From positions 33,028 to 97,027 of the forward strand of contig CAJTFB010000012.1 of assembly GCA_910575665.1 (NCBI GenBank): a DNA stretch of 64,000 bases, read 5' to 3'. This document shows positions 33,991 through 43,958 of this stretch, one piece after another. The notes beneath the pieces were generated by a model, which was not told the DNA's origin, ran no database searches, and worked only from the letters and a program-made list of their open reading frames with translations. Origin of the DNA: Eubacteriaceae bacterium. GTDB taxonomy: Bacteria; Bacillota; Clostridia; Lachnospirales; Lachnospiraceae. The position numbers and the translations under genes were made by a program. Each line of letters begins with the position of its first letter. The stretch's first letter is position 1.

Positions 33991-35412
33991 CTATTTTACT
34001 TTTTCCGAACGAGGAAGGCTGATCCGGCAGAACCGTCTCATAAACTGCTTGTAGTTGAAAGGAAGCAGTGGGTAAATATAACTTTTTCCAGAAATTGTCT
34101 TGTTGCGCACGATGCAGAGGATCGTGAGTAAAATGCCGGCGGCATAACCATATACGTGAAAGGCTGCTGTCAAGCAGATCAGGATAAGCCGCATAAATTT
34201 CAGAGCATAGCCGAGCTCAAAACTCACCTGCGTGTAGTTGGCGACGGCCACGAATGCCATGTAGAGCATGATCTCAGAATTGAACCAGCCGGAACTAACA
34301 GTATAATCTCCCAGCACAATGCCGGCTACGACACTGAGGGGCGTACTGAACATGGTAGGTGTGTTCAGGGAAGCGAGACGCAGACCGTCAATGGCAAATT
34401 CTAGTATGAGAAGCTGCATAAAGATCGGTATATTGATGGGGTCTTCAATAACGATAAAGGAAAGGCATTCCGGGATCCACTCCGGTTTCATAAATAACAG
34501 TAAAAAAGTAGGTGTCAGCAGTACGGCGAGGATGTTGATGATGATTCGAGAAATCCTCAAATAGGTGCCGGTAACCGGGGGGAAATAGTAATCATCGGCA
34601 TCTTCGATAATATCAAAGACAGATGTCGGGAGAATCATTGCCGACGGGGAGGTGTCTACCAGGATCACAATGCTGCCCTCTAAGATGCTGGCAGCAGTGG
34701 TGTCTGGACGTTCCGTAAATTTGAACTTGGGAAAGGGATTGTACCATTTGTGCTGATAAAGACATTCTGCCAGGCTTTCCTGATTCATGGTCAGGGCGTC
34801 TATATCGATTTTGCTCAGCCGGTTTTTTATGTCTTGTAACATCTTAGGTTCTACTCTGTCAGACATATAGGCGAGAACTACGTCGGTTCGGGAACTGCGT
34901 CCCACCGTGTTCATTTCCATCACGAGCTTAGGGGAGCGGATTCGGCGCCGGATCAGTGCGGTATTATACACAACGGTTTCTACAAAACCATCTTTGGAGC
35001 CTCGCATAACCTTATCTTTTTCCGGTTCGTCCACACCTCTGGCCGGATACGTACGAAAGTCCATGGCAAGAAATTTGTCATAGCCGTCGATCACCAGAAT
35101 CGGAACGCCAGACAGTGTTCTCTGAATTAGAGCATTTTCATCTGATATGAGATCAATTTCCCCGTAGGGAAGAGCATTTTTTAGAAAATCATGGGCTGTC
35201 TCCGGCATTTGTTCCGGGGTCAGTTTGTATAGATATTCTAATATCTTTTCCATAACTTCATCTTTACAGAAGCCATCAATAAAATAAAAACAAGCCGCTC
35301 GGCCACCGATCGTCACCACCCTGTAGATCAGATCGAAACTTTTGTCCACCTGAAAAAGTTCGTCGATCATTTTTTTATTCGTGTTAAAATCTTTGGAAAA
35401 AGTCTCAGACAT
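33991..35412 (-). CDS. SpoVAF/GerA-family spore germination membrane protein
   Basis: A 473-residue protein. Residues 1-260 form the cytosolic GerA N-terminal domain, containing LSGVPILVIDGYDKFLAMDF and RGSKDGFVETVVYNTALIRRR. The segment FTERPDTTAASILEGSIVIL with VDTSPSAMILPTSVFDIIED, followed by DDYYFPPVTGTYLR, is typical of SpoVAF and GerAA. About five membrane helices follow. It acts in the spore inner membrane during germination. No B or C subunit or spoVA gene is adjacent, so it is an orphan and more like SpoVAF than a full receptor. GGAGG is 6 bp before the ATG. Confidence 0.88.
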   Translation of the reverse strand: MSETFSKDFNTNKKMIDELFQVDKSFDLIYRVVTIGGRAACFYFIDGFCKDEVMEKILEYLYKLTPEQMPETAHDFLKNALPYGEIDLISDENALIQRTLSGVPILVIDGYDKFLAMDFRTYPARGVDEPEKDKVMRGSKDGFVETVVYNTALIRRRIRSPKLVMEMNTVGRSSRTDVVLAYMSDRVEPKMLQDIKNRLSKIDIDALTMNQESLAECLYQHKWYNPFPKFKFTERPDTTAASILEGSIVILVDTSPSAMILPTSVFDIIEDADDYYFPPVTGTYLRISRIIINILAVLLTPTFLLLFMKPEWIPECLSFIVIEDPINIPIFMQLLILEFAIDGLRLASLNTPTMFSTPLSVVAGIVLGDYTVSSGWFNSEIMLYMAFVAVANYTQVSFELGYALKFMRLILICLTAAFHVYGYAAGILLTILCIVRNKTISGKSYIYPLLPFNYKQFMRRFCRISLPRSEKVK

Positions 35413-35556
35413 CCGTGCTGCCTCCTCTGACGATTTTGTTTTTCTGATTTATTATGACCAGCCGCAAATTAAATATACTTGTTTATGAAAAATATTGCTT
35501 TATTTGTAAAAATTTTATATAATGAAGGAAAGAGCTCAAAGGAGGAATTGGTCGGC

Positions 35557-37497
35557 ATGAGTATTATTCAGGTGGATAAAATCAGGTGTGTAGGGTGTAA
35601 TGCTTGCGTAAGGGCTTGTCCGGTAGGGGATGCCAATGTGGCAAAGATGGATGATGAGGGGAATCTCAGGATTAGGATAGACGATGAAAAATGTATCAAA
35701 TGTGGAGCCTGTATTCAAGCATGTTCTCATGATGCCAGGACGTTTGAGGATGACATCGAGGCATTTATGAAAGATTTGAAGAGTGGGGGAGAGATCGCTG
35801 TTATCGCGGCGCCGTCTGTAAAAGTTGCCTTTGACGGAAATTGGCGTCATGCACTGCAGTGGCTGCGCAATCAGGGGATCAAAAAGATATATGACGTATC
35901 ATTTGGAGCGGATATTTGTACTTGGGCACATTTGAGATATTTGAAAAAACATTCTGGCGAAAAATTGATTTCACAGCCCTGTGCGGCAGTGGTGAATTAT
36001 GTGCTCCGCCACAGACCAGAATTGATTTCTCACCTGTCTCCGATACATAGCCCGATGCTTTGTCTGGCAGTATACATGCGAAAGGTACTGAACTTTAAGG
36101 GCAGGATAGCGGCGCTGTCGCCATGTATTGCAAAAATTGATGAATTCCGGGAGACAGGACTGGTAGATTATAATGTTACCATGGATCATTTGAAAAAATA
36201 TTTTGACAGAGAGAATGTAAATCTTCCTGAGATTAAGATCTACAGTGAGTTTGAATTTGACGACTGCCAGGGATTAGAGGGTGCGATCTATCCGAAGCCA
36301 GGTGGCTTGATGAATAACCTGTTGTATCACGAGCCATATATGAATGTCATCACGTCCGAGGGGACAGAAAAATTATATCGTGAACTGGATATCTATATCG
36401 AGCAGGATCAACGGTGTCTGCCAGATGTATTTGATGTATTGAATTGTGAAAATGGCTGTAACGGAGGACCTGCGATCGGGGTAGATTATCAGCGTTTTGC
36501 CATGAACGATATCATGCACGATGTAGAGATGTATGCCCACAAAAAGAGAGTTTCCGAGAGGAAGAAGACCAGAAAGGGCAGCGAGGATAAGCAATTTGCA
36601 GAATTTGACAAAACGCTTGTGCTTGATGATTTTATAAGAACCTATGAAGCGCATCGGGTTGACACGCTGGAGGTATCCGAGGAGAGGATCGCCGATGCAT
36701 TTGCAGCTTTAGAAAAGCAAACACAGGTGGAAAAGCATTTTGACTGTCATGCCTGTGGATATAGTTCATGCCGTGAGATGGCGATTGCCCTTGCCAGGGG
36801 AATTAACGAAAAAGAAAACTGCCATCAGTATATGATGAACAGCATCAAGAAAGAACGCCAGAGAGTAACCGAGGTCAACAGCGAAGTTGTGGCTATGAAT
36901 GAGGAGCTTATGGATATCTTTGGAGAGCTTACAAAGAGTATCGAGATGGTCAAGGAGCAGGCTGACTTCATTCGTGAATCTGGTCATCGTAGTTCCGCAG
37001 AGATGACAGCAGTGGCAGAACATATGTCAGGGCTCAATAAACTGAACCAGAATATCTCAGATTCCATACAGGACATCAACATGAATGTGGAGAAGTACAA
37101 CCAGATGACAGAAGACGTAGAAAGCATCGCCGGAAAGATTAACCTTCTGTCTTTAAATGCGGCCATCGAGGCAGCAAGAGCTGGTGACGCGGGAAGAGGA
37201 TTTTCTGTGGTTGCCACCAACATCCGTGACCTGTCTGAGAATTCAAAGGATGCTGTGGGAAGTGCTAGGGAGAATGACGAGGGAATTCACCAGGCCATCG
37301 ACAGTATCAATAAAATCATTGATAACTTCAATGACGAAATCAAAGGACTAATGGATTCTGTGGAAGCGGCTGTGAGCCATATGGGCAATTCTTCTGAGAA
37401 CAGCAGCATTATCCAGAGTTCTATGTTAGAAGTTTCCAAGACCGCGCATAAGGTTCAGGAGGTTATAGAGAAAACAAATCATATTCTTGCGGAATAA
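35557..37497 (+). CDS. H-cluster (Fe-Fe hydrogenase-like) protein fused to methyl-accepting signalling domain
   Basis: A 646-residue cytosolic protein. Two ferredoxin-type clusters come first: [12 protein letters not shown] (about 11-22) and [12 protein letters not shown] (about 46-57). A hydrogenase large-subunit core follows with [22 protein letters not shown] and [13 protein letters not shown], keeping the four H-cluster cysteines. Then comes a 4Fe-4S segment CHACGYSSC...KENC (about 415-440). The C-terminal 190 residues are a coiled-coil methyl-accepting domain with [20 protein letters not shown] and [16 protein letters not shown]. No membrane helix is present. It likely senses hydrogen or redox state and signals through CheA-type proteins (inference). 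AGGAGG lies 11 bp before ATG 35557. Confidence 0.88.
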   Translation: MSIIQVDKIRCVGCNACVRACPVGDANVAKMDDEGNLRIRIDDEKCIKCGACIQACSHDARTFEDDIEAFMKDLKSGGEIAVIAAPSVKVAFDGNWRHALQWLRNQGIKKIYDVSFGADICTWAHLRYLKKHSGEKLISQPCAAVVNYVLRHRPELISHLSPIHSPMLCLAVYMRKVLNFKGRIAALSPCIAKIDEFRETGLVDYNVTMDHLKKYFDRENVNLPEIKIYSEFEFDDCQGLEGAIYPKPGGLMNNLLYHEPYMNVITSEGTEKLYRELDIYIEQDQRCLPDVFDVLNCENGCNGGPAIGVDYQRFAMNDIMHDVEMYAHKKRVSERKKTRKGSEDKQFAEFDKTLVLDDFIRTYEAHRVDTLEVSEERIADAFAALEKQTQVEKHFDCHACGYSSCREMAIALARGINEKENCHQYMMNSIKKERQRVTEVNSEVVAMNEELMDIFGELTKSIEMVKEQADFIRESGHRSSAEMTAVAEHMSGLNKLNQNISDSIQDINMNVEKYNQMTEDVESIAGKINLLSLNAAIEAARAGDAGRGFSVVATNIRDLSENSKDAVGSARENDEGIHQAIDSINKIIDNFNDEIKGLMDSVEAAVSHMGNSSENSSIIQSSMLEVSKTAHKVQEVIEKTNHILAE

Positions 37498-37614
37498 AGC
37501 TACGGAGCAGCTTCAGGCTTGATTCCATATTACATAAAGAACTCACGAGGCGAATTTTTCGACCATTATGATATTTCTTGCGTAGTTTTCAGTGGCGGGC
37601 CTTAAGGAGTAAGA

Positions 37615-37660
37615 AATGGCAGTTTCTGTTAATTTATAGGTTTACAGAAACTGTCATTTT
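37615..37660 (+). terminator. Terminator after the H-cluster/MCP gene
   Basis: AATGGCAGTTTCTGT (37615-37629) pairs with ACAGAAACTGTCATT (37644-37658) with one G-T pair, ending in TTTT. The gap 37498-37819 otherwise holds only the promoter and two small hairpins noted below. Confidence 0.85.
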
Positions 37661-37698
37661 ATATGAGAGTAGGAGTAGCTAATATTCTTTCTTAACGG

Positions 37699-37727
37699 TT
37701 GACAAATATACAGCTGGCATATAAAAT
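37699..37727 (+). promoter_or_regulatory. Sigma-A promoter for the DUF4250 gene group
   Basis: TTGACA (37699-37704), 17-bp spacer, TAAAAT (37722-37727). The leader then holds a stem CACTGCTT/AAGCAGTG (37751-37781) and a short one GTGTC/GACAC (37791-37802). Confidence 0.7.
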
Positions 37728-37819
37728 TAGAATGCACAAGGATTAATAAACACTGCTTTTCTTTAGGTCAATGAAGCAGTGTGGCAAAAGGTGTCAGGAC
37801 ACCAGAAAGAGAGGAAATT

Positions 37820-37996
37820 ATGAGCATACCGGGTGACCCCATTATTCTGCTTAGTTATACCAACACACAGCTGAGGGATCAATACGCGACATTGGAGGAA
37901 TTCTGCAAGACAAATGATATTGACGAGGAGACCTTGAAAGAGAATCTTGGCAGTCTGGACTATCATTATGATGAGGTGACAAATCAGTTCATATAA
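37820..37996 (+). CDS. DUF4250 domain protein
   Basis: A 58-residue protein matching the small DUF4250 family, whose members begin near M-PxDPxxLLS and end YDExxNQF. Here it reads PGDPIILLSYTNTQLRDQY at the start and YHYDEVTNQFI at the end, with a short helix between. ATG 37820 is preceded by AGAGAGG. The family's function is unknown; many Firmicutes have one copy. It is followed by the GNAT gene with a 5 bp gap. Confidence 0.85.
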   Translation: MSIPGDPIILLSYTNTQLRDQYATLEEFCKTNDIDEETLKENLGSLDYHYDEVTNQFI

Positions 37997-38001
37997 TATA
38001 C

Positions 38002-38451
38002 ATGGATATTGAACATATTACATTTAAACACGAGATAAAAATCGAAGATTATAACGAGCTGCGGGGCAGCGTGGATTTTATACGGATCACGCCCGAGCGT
38101 GCGGCGTGTGCCCTGGCAAATTCGCTGTATAAGATCGTAGCCATGGACGGGAAAATTCCCGTGGGCATGGCGCGGGTGGTAGGAGATGGCGGATATGTAT
38201 ATTTTATCTGTGATGTGATCGTGCATCCGGAGTACCAGTCCAGAGGGCTGGGAAGAAAAATCATAGAACATGTTCTGAACTGGCTGGAAAGCCAGGTGGA
38301 GGATGGGGAGACCATTATGGTCAATCTCATGTCCGCCATGAATAAGGAAAGCTTTTATAAGAAGCTTGGTTTTCATCAGAGGCCCTTTGGCAATCATGGT
38401 TCTGGCATGTCGAAGTGGATCAGCAGAAAGGAAGGAAAAGGAGATGGGTGA
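38002..38451 (+). CDS. GNAT-family N-acetyltransferase
   Basis: A 149-residue acetyltransferase. The acetyl-CoA loop is VHPEYQSRGLGRKIIEHVL (about residues 75-93), following VYFICDVIV on beta 4. FYKKLGFHQRP marks the C-terminal motif. The start at ATG 38002 has no clear ribosome-binding site and lies 5 bp after the previous stop, so it may rely on translational coupling. The substrate is unknown. Confidence 0.85.
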   Translation: MDIEHITFKHEIKIEDYNELRGSVDFIRITPERAACALANSLYKIVAMDGKIPVGMARVVGDGGYVYFICDVIVHPEYQSRGLGRKIIEHVLNWLESQVEDGETIMVNLMSAMNKESFYKKLGFHQRPFGNHGSGMSKWISRKEGKGDG

Positions 38452-38453
38452 TT

Positions 38454-39173
38454 TTGTATGAATATAAAGACAGAGTGTCTTACAGCAGGATAGATACAGA
38501 GGGGAAGATCAAAGTACATGCAGTAGTGAATGCTCTTCAGGACTGCTGCCTGTTCCACAGTGAAGAGGTGGGACGTTCCTGTATGGACCTGAGAGAGGAT
38601 GCCCATGCGTGGCTTGTGAACTCCTGGGATATTGTATTTAAGAGGCGTCCTTCTATGGGGGAAGAGTTTGTGGTACGTACCTGGCCTTACCGGTTCCGGG
38701 GGATTTTTGGCATGCGGAATTTTCTTATGGAGAGCATGGAGGGAGAGACTCTCGCCTATGCGGATTCCCAGTGGTTTTATTTTAATCACAAAACTGGAAA
38801 ACCGATTCGTGCCAGCCAGGAGGAAGTGGAGCCTTTTGGAATGGGAGAGCCCTATCCCATGGAATACAAATCAAGAAAAGTTGCCTGCCCGGAGGACATG
38901 GAGTGTGTCGGCATGGTAAAAATGTGCGAAAATCATCTGGACACCAACTGGCATGTGAACAATGGAGAATATATCCGGATCGCAGCAGATTATCTGCCAC
39001 AGGGATACCAGGTGGATGAGCTGCGGGCAGAATACCGGCTGGCAGCTAAGCTTGGAGATGAGGTTCAGATCTATACGAAGGAAGAAGAGGGCTGCTTTTA
39101 TGTGGTGATGACGGATAAGGAAAAATCTCCCTATGTGATCACCTGTTTTTCCGGTAAAAGAAAAGTATTGTAG
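38454..39173 (+). CDS. Acyl-ACP thioesterase (FatA/PF01643 type)
   Basis: A 239-residue double-hotdog thioesterase. Catalytic-region residues are in LDTNWHVNNGEYIRIA (Asn and His, about residues 160-175), and AWLVNSWDIVFKRRP is the first-hotdog signature. It releases fatty acids from carrier protein. No ATG fits. TTG 38454, 10 bp after AGGAG, gives MYEYKDRVSYSRIDTEGK, which matches the family's usual beginning. GTG 38448 is an alternative but lies only 4 bp after the site. The gene begins 2 bp after the GNAT stop, suggesting coupling. Confidence 0.85.
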   Translation: MYEYKDRVSYSRIDTEGKIKVHAVVNALQDCCLFHSEEVGRSCMDLREDAHAWLVNSWDIVFKRRPSMGEEFVVRTWPYRFRGIFGMRNFLMESMEGETLAYADSQWFYFNHKTGKPIRASQEEVEPFGMGEPYPMEYKSRKVACPEDMECVGMVKMCENHLDTNWHVNNGEYIRIAADYLPQGYQVDELRAEYRLAAKLGDEVQIYTKEEEGCFYVVMTDKEKSPYVITCFSGKRKVL

Positions 39174-39200
39174 TCAATGAAAGGATAAGGATAACATTAA

Positions 39201-40046
39201 ATGAAATTAGAGGAAAAGCTGCTGGGGAGAGTCTCCAGACTTTATGTCACTCGATTTACGGCAAGCGGGATTTATCTGGGTTCTTATGAGCAGCCGGATT
39301 TTAGCGTGCTTCTGCCGAACAACCAGGTTCCGGAAGGGGTAAAAAAAGGAGATATATTATCTGTATTTATCTACCGGGATTCAGAGGACCGTCTGATCGC
39401 AACCATGGAGAAACCCTATATTTCCCTGGGGGAAATGGCGAGACTCCGGGTGACGGATGTGACGAATATCGGTGCCTTTTTGGATTGGGGACTGGCGAAG
39501 GATCTATTTTTGCCTTTTAAAGAGCAGACACACCGGGTAAAAAAAGGAGAGGAAGTGCTGGCGGCTCTCTACATCGACAAGAGCAGCCGGCTTTGTGCGA
39601 CGATGCACATCTATGAGTATCTTTCTACCAGCGGCGATTTTCAAAAAGGGGACCATGTGAAAGGGGTGGTATATCAGATTACCGATTCCTTTGGGGCATT
39701 TGTTGCAGTACAGGACAAGTATTCTGCGCTGATCCCCCACAATGAAATGAACCGAGAGCTCCATGTGGGGGACAATCTTCAGGCAAGGATCAAGGAAGTC
39801 CGGGAGGATGGCAAGCTGACACTGAGCCTGCAGGAGAAGGTAAAAGTTCAGATGGGGATGGATGCAGAGGTTATACTGGAAAAATTAGAGGCGGCGGGAG
39901 GAAGCCTGCCCTTTCATGACAAGACTTCCCCAGAGATCATTAAAAGAGAGTTCCGCATGAGTAAAAATGCCTTTAAGAGGGCGATCGGACGGCTGATGAA
40001 ACAGAACCGCATCGAGATTCTTGAAGATGGAATCCGTCTTCTGTAG
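39201..40046 (+). CDS. CvfB-type S1-domain RNA-binding protein
   Basis: A 281-residue protein with tandem S1-like OB folds: RLRVTDVTNIGAFLDWGLAK (about residues 75-95) and GDHVKGVVYQITDSFGAFVA (about 150-170). A C-terminal winged helix follows, with KTSPEIIKREFRMSKNAFKR. This arrangement is that of CvfB/YitL, an RNA-binding regulator of virulence and stress in Gram-positive bacteria. An AAGGATAAGGAT stretch upstream of the ATG is a weak ribosome-binding site. Confidence 0.88.
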   Translation: MKLEEKLLGRVSRLYVTRFTASGIYLGSYEQPDFSVLLPNNQVPEGVKKGDILSVFIYRDSEDRLIATMEKPYISLGEMARLRVTDVTNIGAFLDWGLAKDLFLPFKEQTHRVKKGEEVLAALYIDKSSRLCATMHIYEYLSTSGDFQKGDHVKGVVYQITDSFGAFVAVQDKYSALIPHNEMNRELHVGDNLQARIKEVREDGKLTLSLQEKVKVQMGMDAEVILEKLEAAGGSLPFHDKTSPEIIKREFRMSKNAFKRAIGRLMKQNRIEILEDGIRLL

Positions 40047-40081
40047 GCCGAAAACCATCCAGAATTGTATTTAATAAATTG

Positions 40082-42484
40082 TTAGGAGTTCCAGAAGGAA
40101 TGAAGGATATCTTTCATTCCTTTTTTGTTTGTGATATCATAAGGAATCCATTCTTTGGGAAAAAGCTCCAGATAACTTTTCTGGGCGAACCGTTCATCTA
40201 ACAGCAGGATCACGCCCTTGTCCTTGTCCGTGCGGATCACTCTGCCGCCGGCCTGAAATACTTTGTTGATACCGGGATAGAGATAGGCATAATGAAAGCC
40301 GCTCCCTTTGTGTACATCGTAATAGCTTTTGAATAACTCCCGTTCGTTACAGACCTGGGGCAGCCCGGTGCCCACAATGGCAGTGCCGATCAGCCGGTCC
40401 TCCTTCAGATCGATCCCCTCTCCAAAGATGCCGCCCATCACGCAGAAGCCAACAAGAGTATCGGCATTTTCCGAGTCAAAGGCATTTAAGAAGGCTTCTT
40501 TTTCTGATTCCGTCATGGAGGGGCCCTGTACAAGGATTCTTGTGCCCTCTGGCTGGTTCATCTGGTCAAGAACATGATTTAAAAAGGCATAGGAGGGAAA
40601 GAATACCATATAATTTCCCTGCCTGGCCCCGGCGAATTCCTCGATATAACCGGCAATTTTCTTATATTCACTGGTACTTCGGCGGGTGTACTTACTGGTG
40701 ACGTCATTAGCGATGATGATTCTTCGCTGGTCACTGGAAAAGGAGGATCTGGCATATACTGCATAATCGTCCTCCACTGTGGAGAGCTGCTCCCTGTAAT
40801 AGCGTACAGGCAGCAGAGTGGCAGAAAAAAGCGCGGTTCCCCTGGCATAAGCAAGAGCCTCTGCCAGCCGGGCCGAGGGATCCATGCACTGCAGTTTGAT
40901 GCGGAAATTCATGGATTCATCATAATCCGTATAGATCCGGTAGCTGTCGTCCAGCAGATCATACATATTCAGAAAATGCCGCACATCAAAGAACAGGTTC
41001 AGTACCGTCTCCCGTTCCGGCAGATCTTTTACCTCTTTGGTAAAGAGTTCGTAACTGTTGATCACCCGCATAAGCTGAAAACTAAAAGAGGAGATATCCT
41101 CCAGGATCTCAAATTCATCACATTCATGTTTCCATTCCAGCATGGTCTTATTGCATTTTTCCAAAGCCGCCACAAAGATCTTCATGATATATTTTACTTC
41201 CGGCGGATAATGACTGGCAGCCTCCGCATTCAAAATCCGTTTTACCTTGAGAAAATCTTCCTTGACCAGTACGGCGCTGTACATTTCCCTGGCGCGTTCC
41301 ACCAGATTGTGGGCTTCGTCAATCAAAAAAATAAAACTCTCTTTGTTTCCCTCTGAAAAAAAGCGCCGGAGATAGACATTGGGATCGAAGGCATAATTGT
41401 AGTCGCAGATGATGCTGTCGGCAAACAGAGAGGCATCCAGGCACATTTCAAAGGGGCATACCTGATGTTTTTCCGCATAGGCAAGAATCGTATCCCGGTC
41501 CATGTTCGCCTCGTGGATCAACATATCGTAAACGCAGTCATTTACCCGGTCGTAGTGCCCTTTGGCATAAGGACAGGAGACGGGATTGCACTCCGGACGT
41601 CCTTCCAGAAAACAGAGCTTCTCCTTTGCCGTAATGGTGAGGTATTTGAAGCTCAGATTTTGGGAAGAAAGCAGTTCAAAACACTCCTGCGCCACCGTCC
41701 GGGTGATGGTCTTTGCCGTCAGGTAAAAGATCCGGTCAGCCAGTCCTTCCCCCATTGCCTTAACCGAAGGAAAAACGGTGGAAATCGTTTTCCCGACGCC
41801 GGTAGGCGCCTGAATAAAAATTTTCTTTTTATGTTCAATGGTTTTATAAACACAGGCGGCGAGATCTCTCTGCCCTTCCCGGTAGGGGAAGGGAAATTCA
41901 AGATCCCGGATCGTCTCATTTCTTTTCTGCTTCCAGTCATATTCATAAATAGCCCAGGGTTCGTAGCGGCTGATCAGATCTTCAAACCAACTTCGTATCT
42001 CCAAACTGGTATAGGTCTCTTTGAAACGGCGCTCTTCCTCCGACTCCAGGTGGCAGTAGGTCACCTGAACGGAGATGAATGCCGGGTTTTCCCGTTCACA
42101 GATCATATAAGCGTAGCACATCGCCTGTGCTTTGTGCACCGGAACCGGTTCCTTCAGCTGATGGATGTCCATATAGACGCCCTTGATTTCATCTACCATG
42201 ATCTCCGATCCGTCCCGCAGTACTCCGTCGGCACGTCCCTCCACCTTTAGTTCAAAGGTGCTTCCAGATGTTTTGCTTGTTAATGTGACGCACGTAAATA
42301 AAGGCACCTCTGCCTCATATCCGATGCCCATTCGTTTTTGTATTTTGCGGTGGATCTTATTTCCCAGTGCCATAGCTTCTGTGTTTTTGGTGCCGAAGCC
42401 GGTAGAGTTGATATCTCCCTCCCGAAAAATAAATTCTACCAGATTGCGCACTGAGATTTTTACGGTGTTGTTTTCTTTTTTCAT
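40082..42484 (-). CDS. Rad3/DinG-type helicase with N-terminal PD-(D/E)XK nuclease-like domain
   Basis: An 800-residue superfamily-2 helicase. Residues 10-150 look like a RecB/Cas4-type nuclease, with GRADGVLRDGSEIMVDEIKG supplying the D...ExK residues. Walker A is QAPTGVGKTISTV, and the Fe-S cysteines are in CFLEGRPECNPVSCPYAKG. Walker B is FLIDEAHNLVERA, and motif VI is INKVFQAGGRVIRTDKDKG. ATG 42484 is taken as start; a longer frame from 42553 has no site. It likely unwinds damaged or forked DNA. Only the single copy is seen and no neighbouring partner is evident. Confidence 0.9.
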   Translation of the reverse strand: MKKENNTVKISVRNLVEFIFREGDINSTGFGTKNTEAMALGNKIHRKIQKRMGIGYEAEVPLFTCVTLTSKTSGSTFELKVEGRADGVLRDGSEIMVDEIKGVYMDIHQLKEPVPVHKAQAMCYAYMICERENPAFISVQVTYCHLESEEERRFKETYTSLEIRSWFEDLISRYEPWAIYEYDWKQKRNETIRDLEFPFPYREGQRDLAACVYKTIEHKKKIFIQAPTGVGKTISTVFPSVKAMGEGLADRIFYLTAKTITRTVAQECFELLSSQNLSFKYLTITAKEKLCFLEGRPECNPVSCPYAKGHYDRVNDCVYDMLIHEANMDRDTILAYAEKHQVCPFEMCLDASLFADSIICDYNYAFDPNVYLRRFFSEGNKESFIFLIDEAHNLVERAREMYSAVLVKEDFLKVKRILNAEAASHYPPEVKYIMKIFVAALEKCNKTMLEWKHECDEFEILEDISSFSFQLMRVINSYELFTKEVKDLPERETVLNLFFDVRHFLNMYDLLDDSYRIYTDYDESMNFRIKLQCMDPSARLAEALAYARGTALFSATLLPVRYYREQLSTVEDDYAVYARSSFSSDQRRIIIANDVTSKYTRRSTSEYKKIAGYIEEFAGARQGNYMVFFPSYAFLNHVLDQMNQPEGTRILVQGPSMTESEKEAFLNAFDSENADTLVGFCVMGGIFGEGIDLKEDRLIGTAIVGTGLPQVCNERELFKSYYDVHKGSGFHYAYLYPGINKVFQAGGRVIRTDKDKGVILLLDERFAQKSYLELFPKEWIPYDITNKKGMKDILHSFWNS

Positions 42485-42555
42485 GGGATCATTATAACAA
42501 AATTCAGGGAAAAAGTATAGCAGGAAGAGCGAAAAACAATATTCCACAGTCAAAT

Positions 42556-42687
42556 CACCTGCAAGAAAGACTGGGGAGATTGCGTGAAAATATTATTGCA
42601 AACGCAGGCTATGACAGTGAAAAAAATTATAAATATTTGGGAAAAATAAATTATCGTGGAGAAACTTCAATTGTTGACAGTCTGTAA
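42556..42687 (+). pseudogene. Transposase remnant (IS1182/IS5-like C-terminal fragment)
   Basis: An open stretch ending in TAA reads RLRENIIANAGYDSEKNYKY in the middle. This recalls the conserved ADAGYxSEENYxYL block of IS1182-type transposases. No start or upstream part is present, and the helicase gene begins 72 bp upstream on the other strand. The match is by eye only. Confidence 0.4.
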
Positions 42688-42851
42688 ACGATAATTATTT
42701 AACGAACACTTGAAATATTCACACTTTCGCGATATGATAAATAAAAGTAATTTTCAAAAGTAGGGACTGATTTATACAAAAAAGTTATTTCGTCTTCTAA
42801 CATAGAACGTGGCATAGTTACTGATGAACTTACAGAGCTCGTTTTAGTGCT

Positions 42852-42887
42852 AACATATTGACCCGCCTTAGACAAAATCAATATGTT
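42852..42887. promoter_or_regulatory. Inverted repeat upstream of the restriction-modification genes
   Basis: AACATATTGA (42852-42861) and TCAATATGTT (42878-42887) are perfect 10-bp inverted copies about 95 bp before the methyltransferase gene. This may be an operator or a small hairpin. The rest of 42688-42982 holds no supported gene. Confidence 0.4.
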
Positions 42888-42982
42888 TCGTAAGTGAACA
42901 TAGAAATGATATATGACCTTAGAGTCTAAGGTTGATTATGTTCTTGAATTTAATCAGAAAATAACACAGGAAGGTAAATGAT

Positions 42983-43957
42983 ATGAGTATTAGTGGCGAA
43001 GGACAAATGGTATTAACATTTGATAGTGACATATCCGTTGTAGAAACAACTGAAAAAATATACCCAGAGGTAGTCTTTGACTTTAATTCACTATTCGATG
43101 TTCAATTAACAGAAGAAAATATGAACAATAATAACTCAATGGCTATTCTCGGAGACAGTCTCTCTGTTCTAAAAAAGATGAAAGAAAGGTCTGTGCAACT
43201 TATATTTGCCGATGCTCCATATAACATTGGTAAAGACTTTGGTAACAACAGTGACAAATGGGAAAGCGTACAAGCTTACCTAGAGTGGTGTAAATTATGG
43301 ATTGATGAATGTATGCGTGTCCTCTCAGAAAATGGTACAATGTATTTTATGACAGCGACACAGCATATGTCATATTTGGATGTATTTGCTTCAGAAAAGT
43401 ATAATGTTTTATGTCGTATTATCTGGTCTTACGATAGTTCAGGTGTTCAGTCAAGGAAAATATATGGTTCTCTCTATGAACCTATTTTGATGATAACAAA
43501 GAATAGCAAGACTTCATATGTTTTCAATCACGAAGATATCCTTGTTGAAGCAAAAACAGGATCAAAGAGAAAACTGATTGATTATAGAAAAAATCCACCT
43601 CAACCATATAGTACGAAAAAAGTACCAGGGAATGTTTGGGATTTTAGTAGAGTGAGGTTTAAGATGGATGAATACGAAAATCATCCGACACAAAAACCGG
43701 AAGCCTTAGTAGAACGCATTATCAGAGCTTCATCCAATCCAGGCGATGTTGTTCTTGACCCATTTTCTGGCTCATTTACCACATCTGCTGTGGCGGTTCG
43801 TTTGGGGCGAATTGGTGTTGGGATTGACCTGAATGAAGAGTACTATGAAATGGGATTAAGGCGTACAGGCATCGCAACAGAAAGAAACGGAAAGAGCCTT
43901 GAAAAAGTAAAAGCACGAAAGACAAATGCAAAGTCAAAGTATGTAAGAGGTGAATGA
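42983..43957 (+). CDS. Site-specific DNA methyltransferase (N6-adenine/N4-cytosine, beta class)
   Basis: A 324-residue modification methylase. Motif IV is FADAPYNIGKDFG (about residues 75-87; DAPY instead of the usual DPPY), and motif I follows near the C-terminus as DPFSGSFTTSAVAVRLGR (about 258-275). Motif IV before motif I defines the beta class. NHPTQKPEALVERII precedes motif I as motif X. GGAAGG is upstream of the ATG. It is followed 1 bp later by a restriction endonuclease gene, so they form a type II R-M pair. Base use is AT-rich compared with the flanking genes. Confidence 0.9.
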   Translation: MSISGEGQMVLTFDSDISVVETTEKIYPEVVFDFNSLFDVQLTEENMNNNNSMAILGDSLSVLKKMKERSVQLIFADAPYNIGKDFGNNSDKWESVQAYLEWCKLWIDECMRVLSENGTMYFMTATQHMSYLDVFASEKYNVLCRIIWSYDSSGVQSRKIYGSLYEPILMITKNSKTSYVFNHEDILVEAKTGSKRKLIDYRKNPPQPYSTKKVPGNVWDFSRVRFKMDEYENHPTQKPEALVERIIRASSNPGDVVLDPFSGSFTTSAVAVRLGRIGVGIDLNEEYYEMGLRRTGIATERNGKSLEKVKARKTNAKSKYVRGE

Positions 43958-43958
43958 C

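Noticed and set aside
37498..37612. A possible gene or RNA between the H-cluster/MCP gene and its terminator
   Set aside because: No open frame with a start site and no clear structure other than the terminator.
42699..42881. A 60-codon minus-strand frame before the R-M genes
   Set aside because: No ribosome-binding site, no recognisable motif, and composition typical of AT-rich noncoding DNA.
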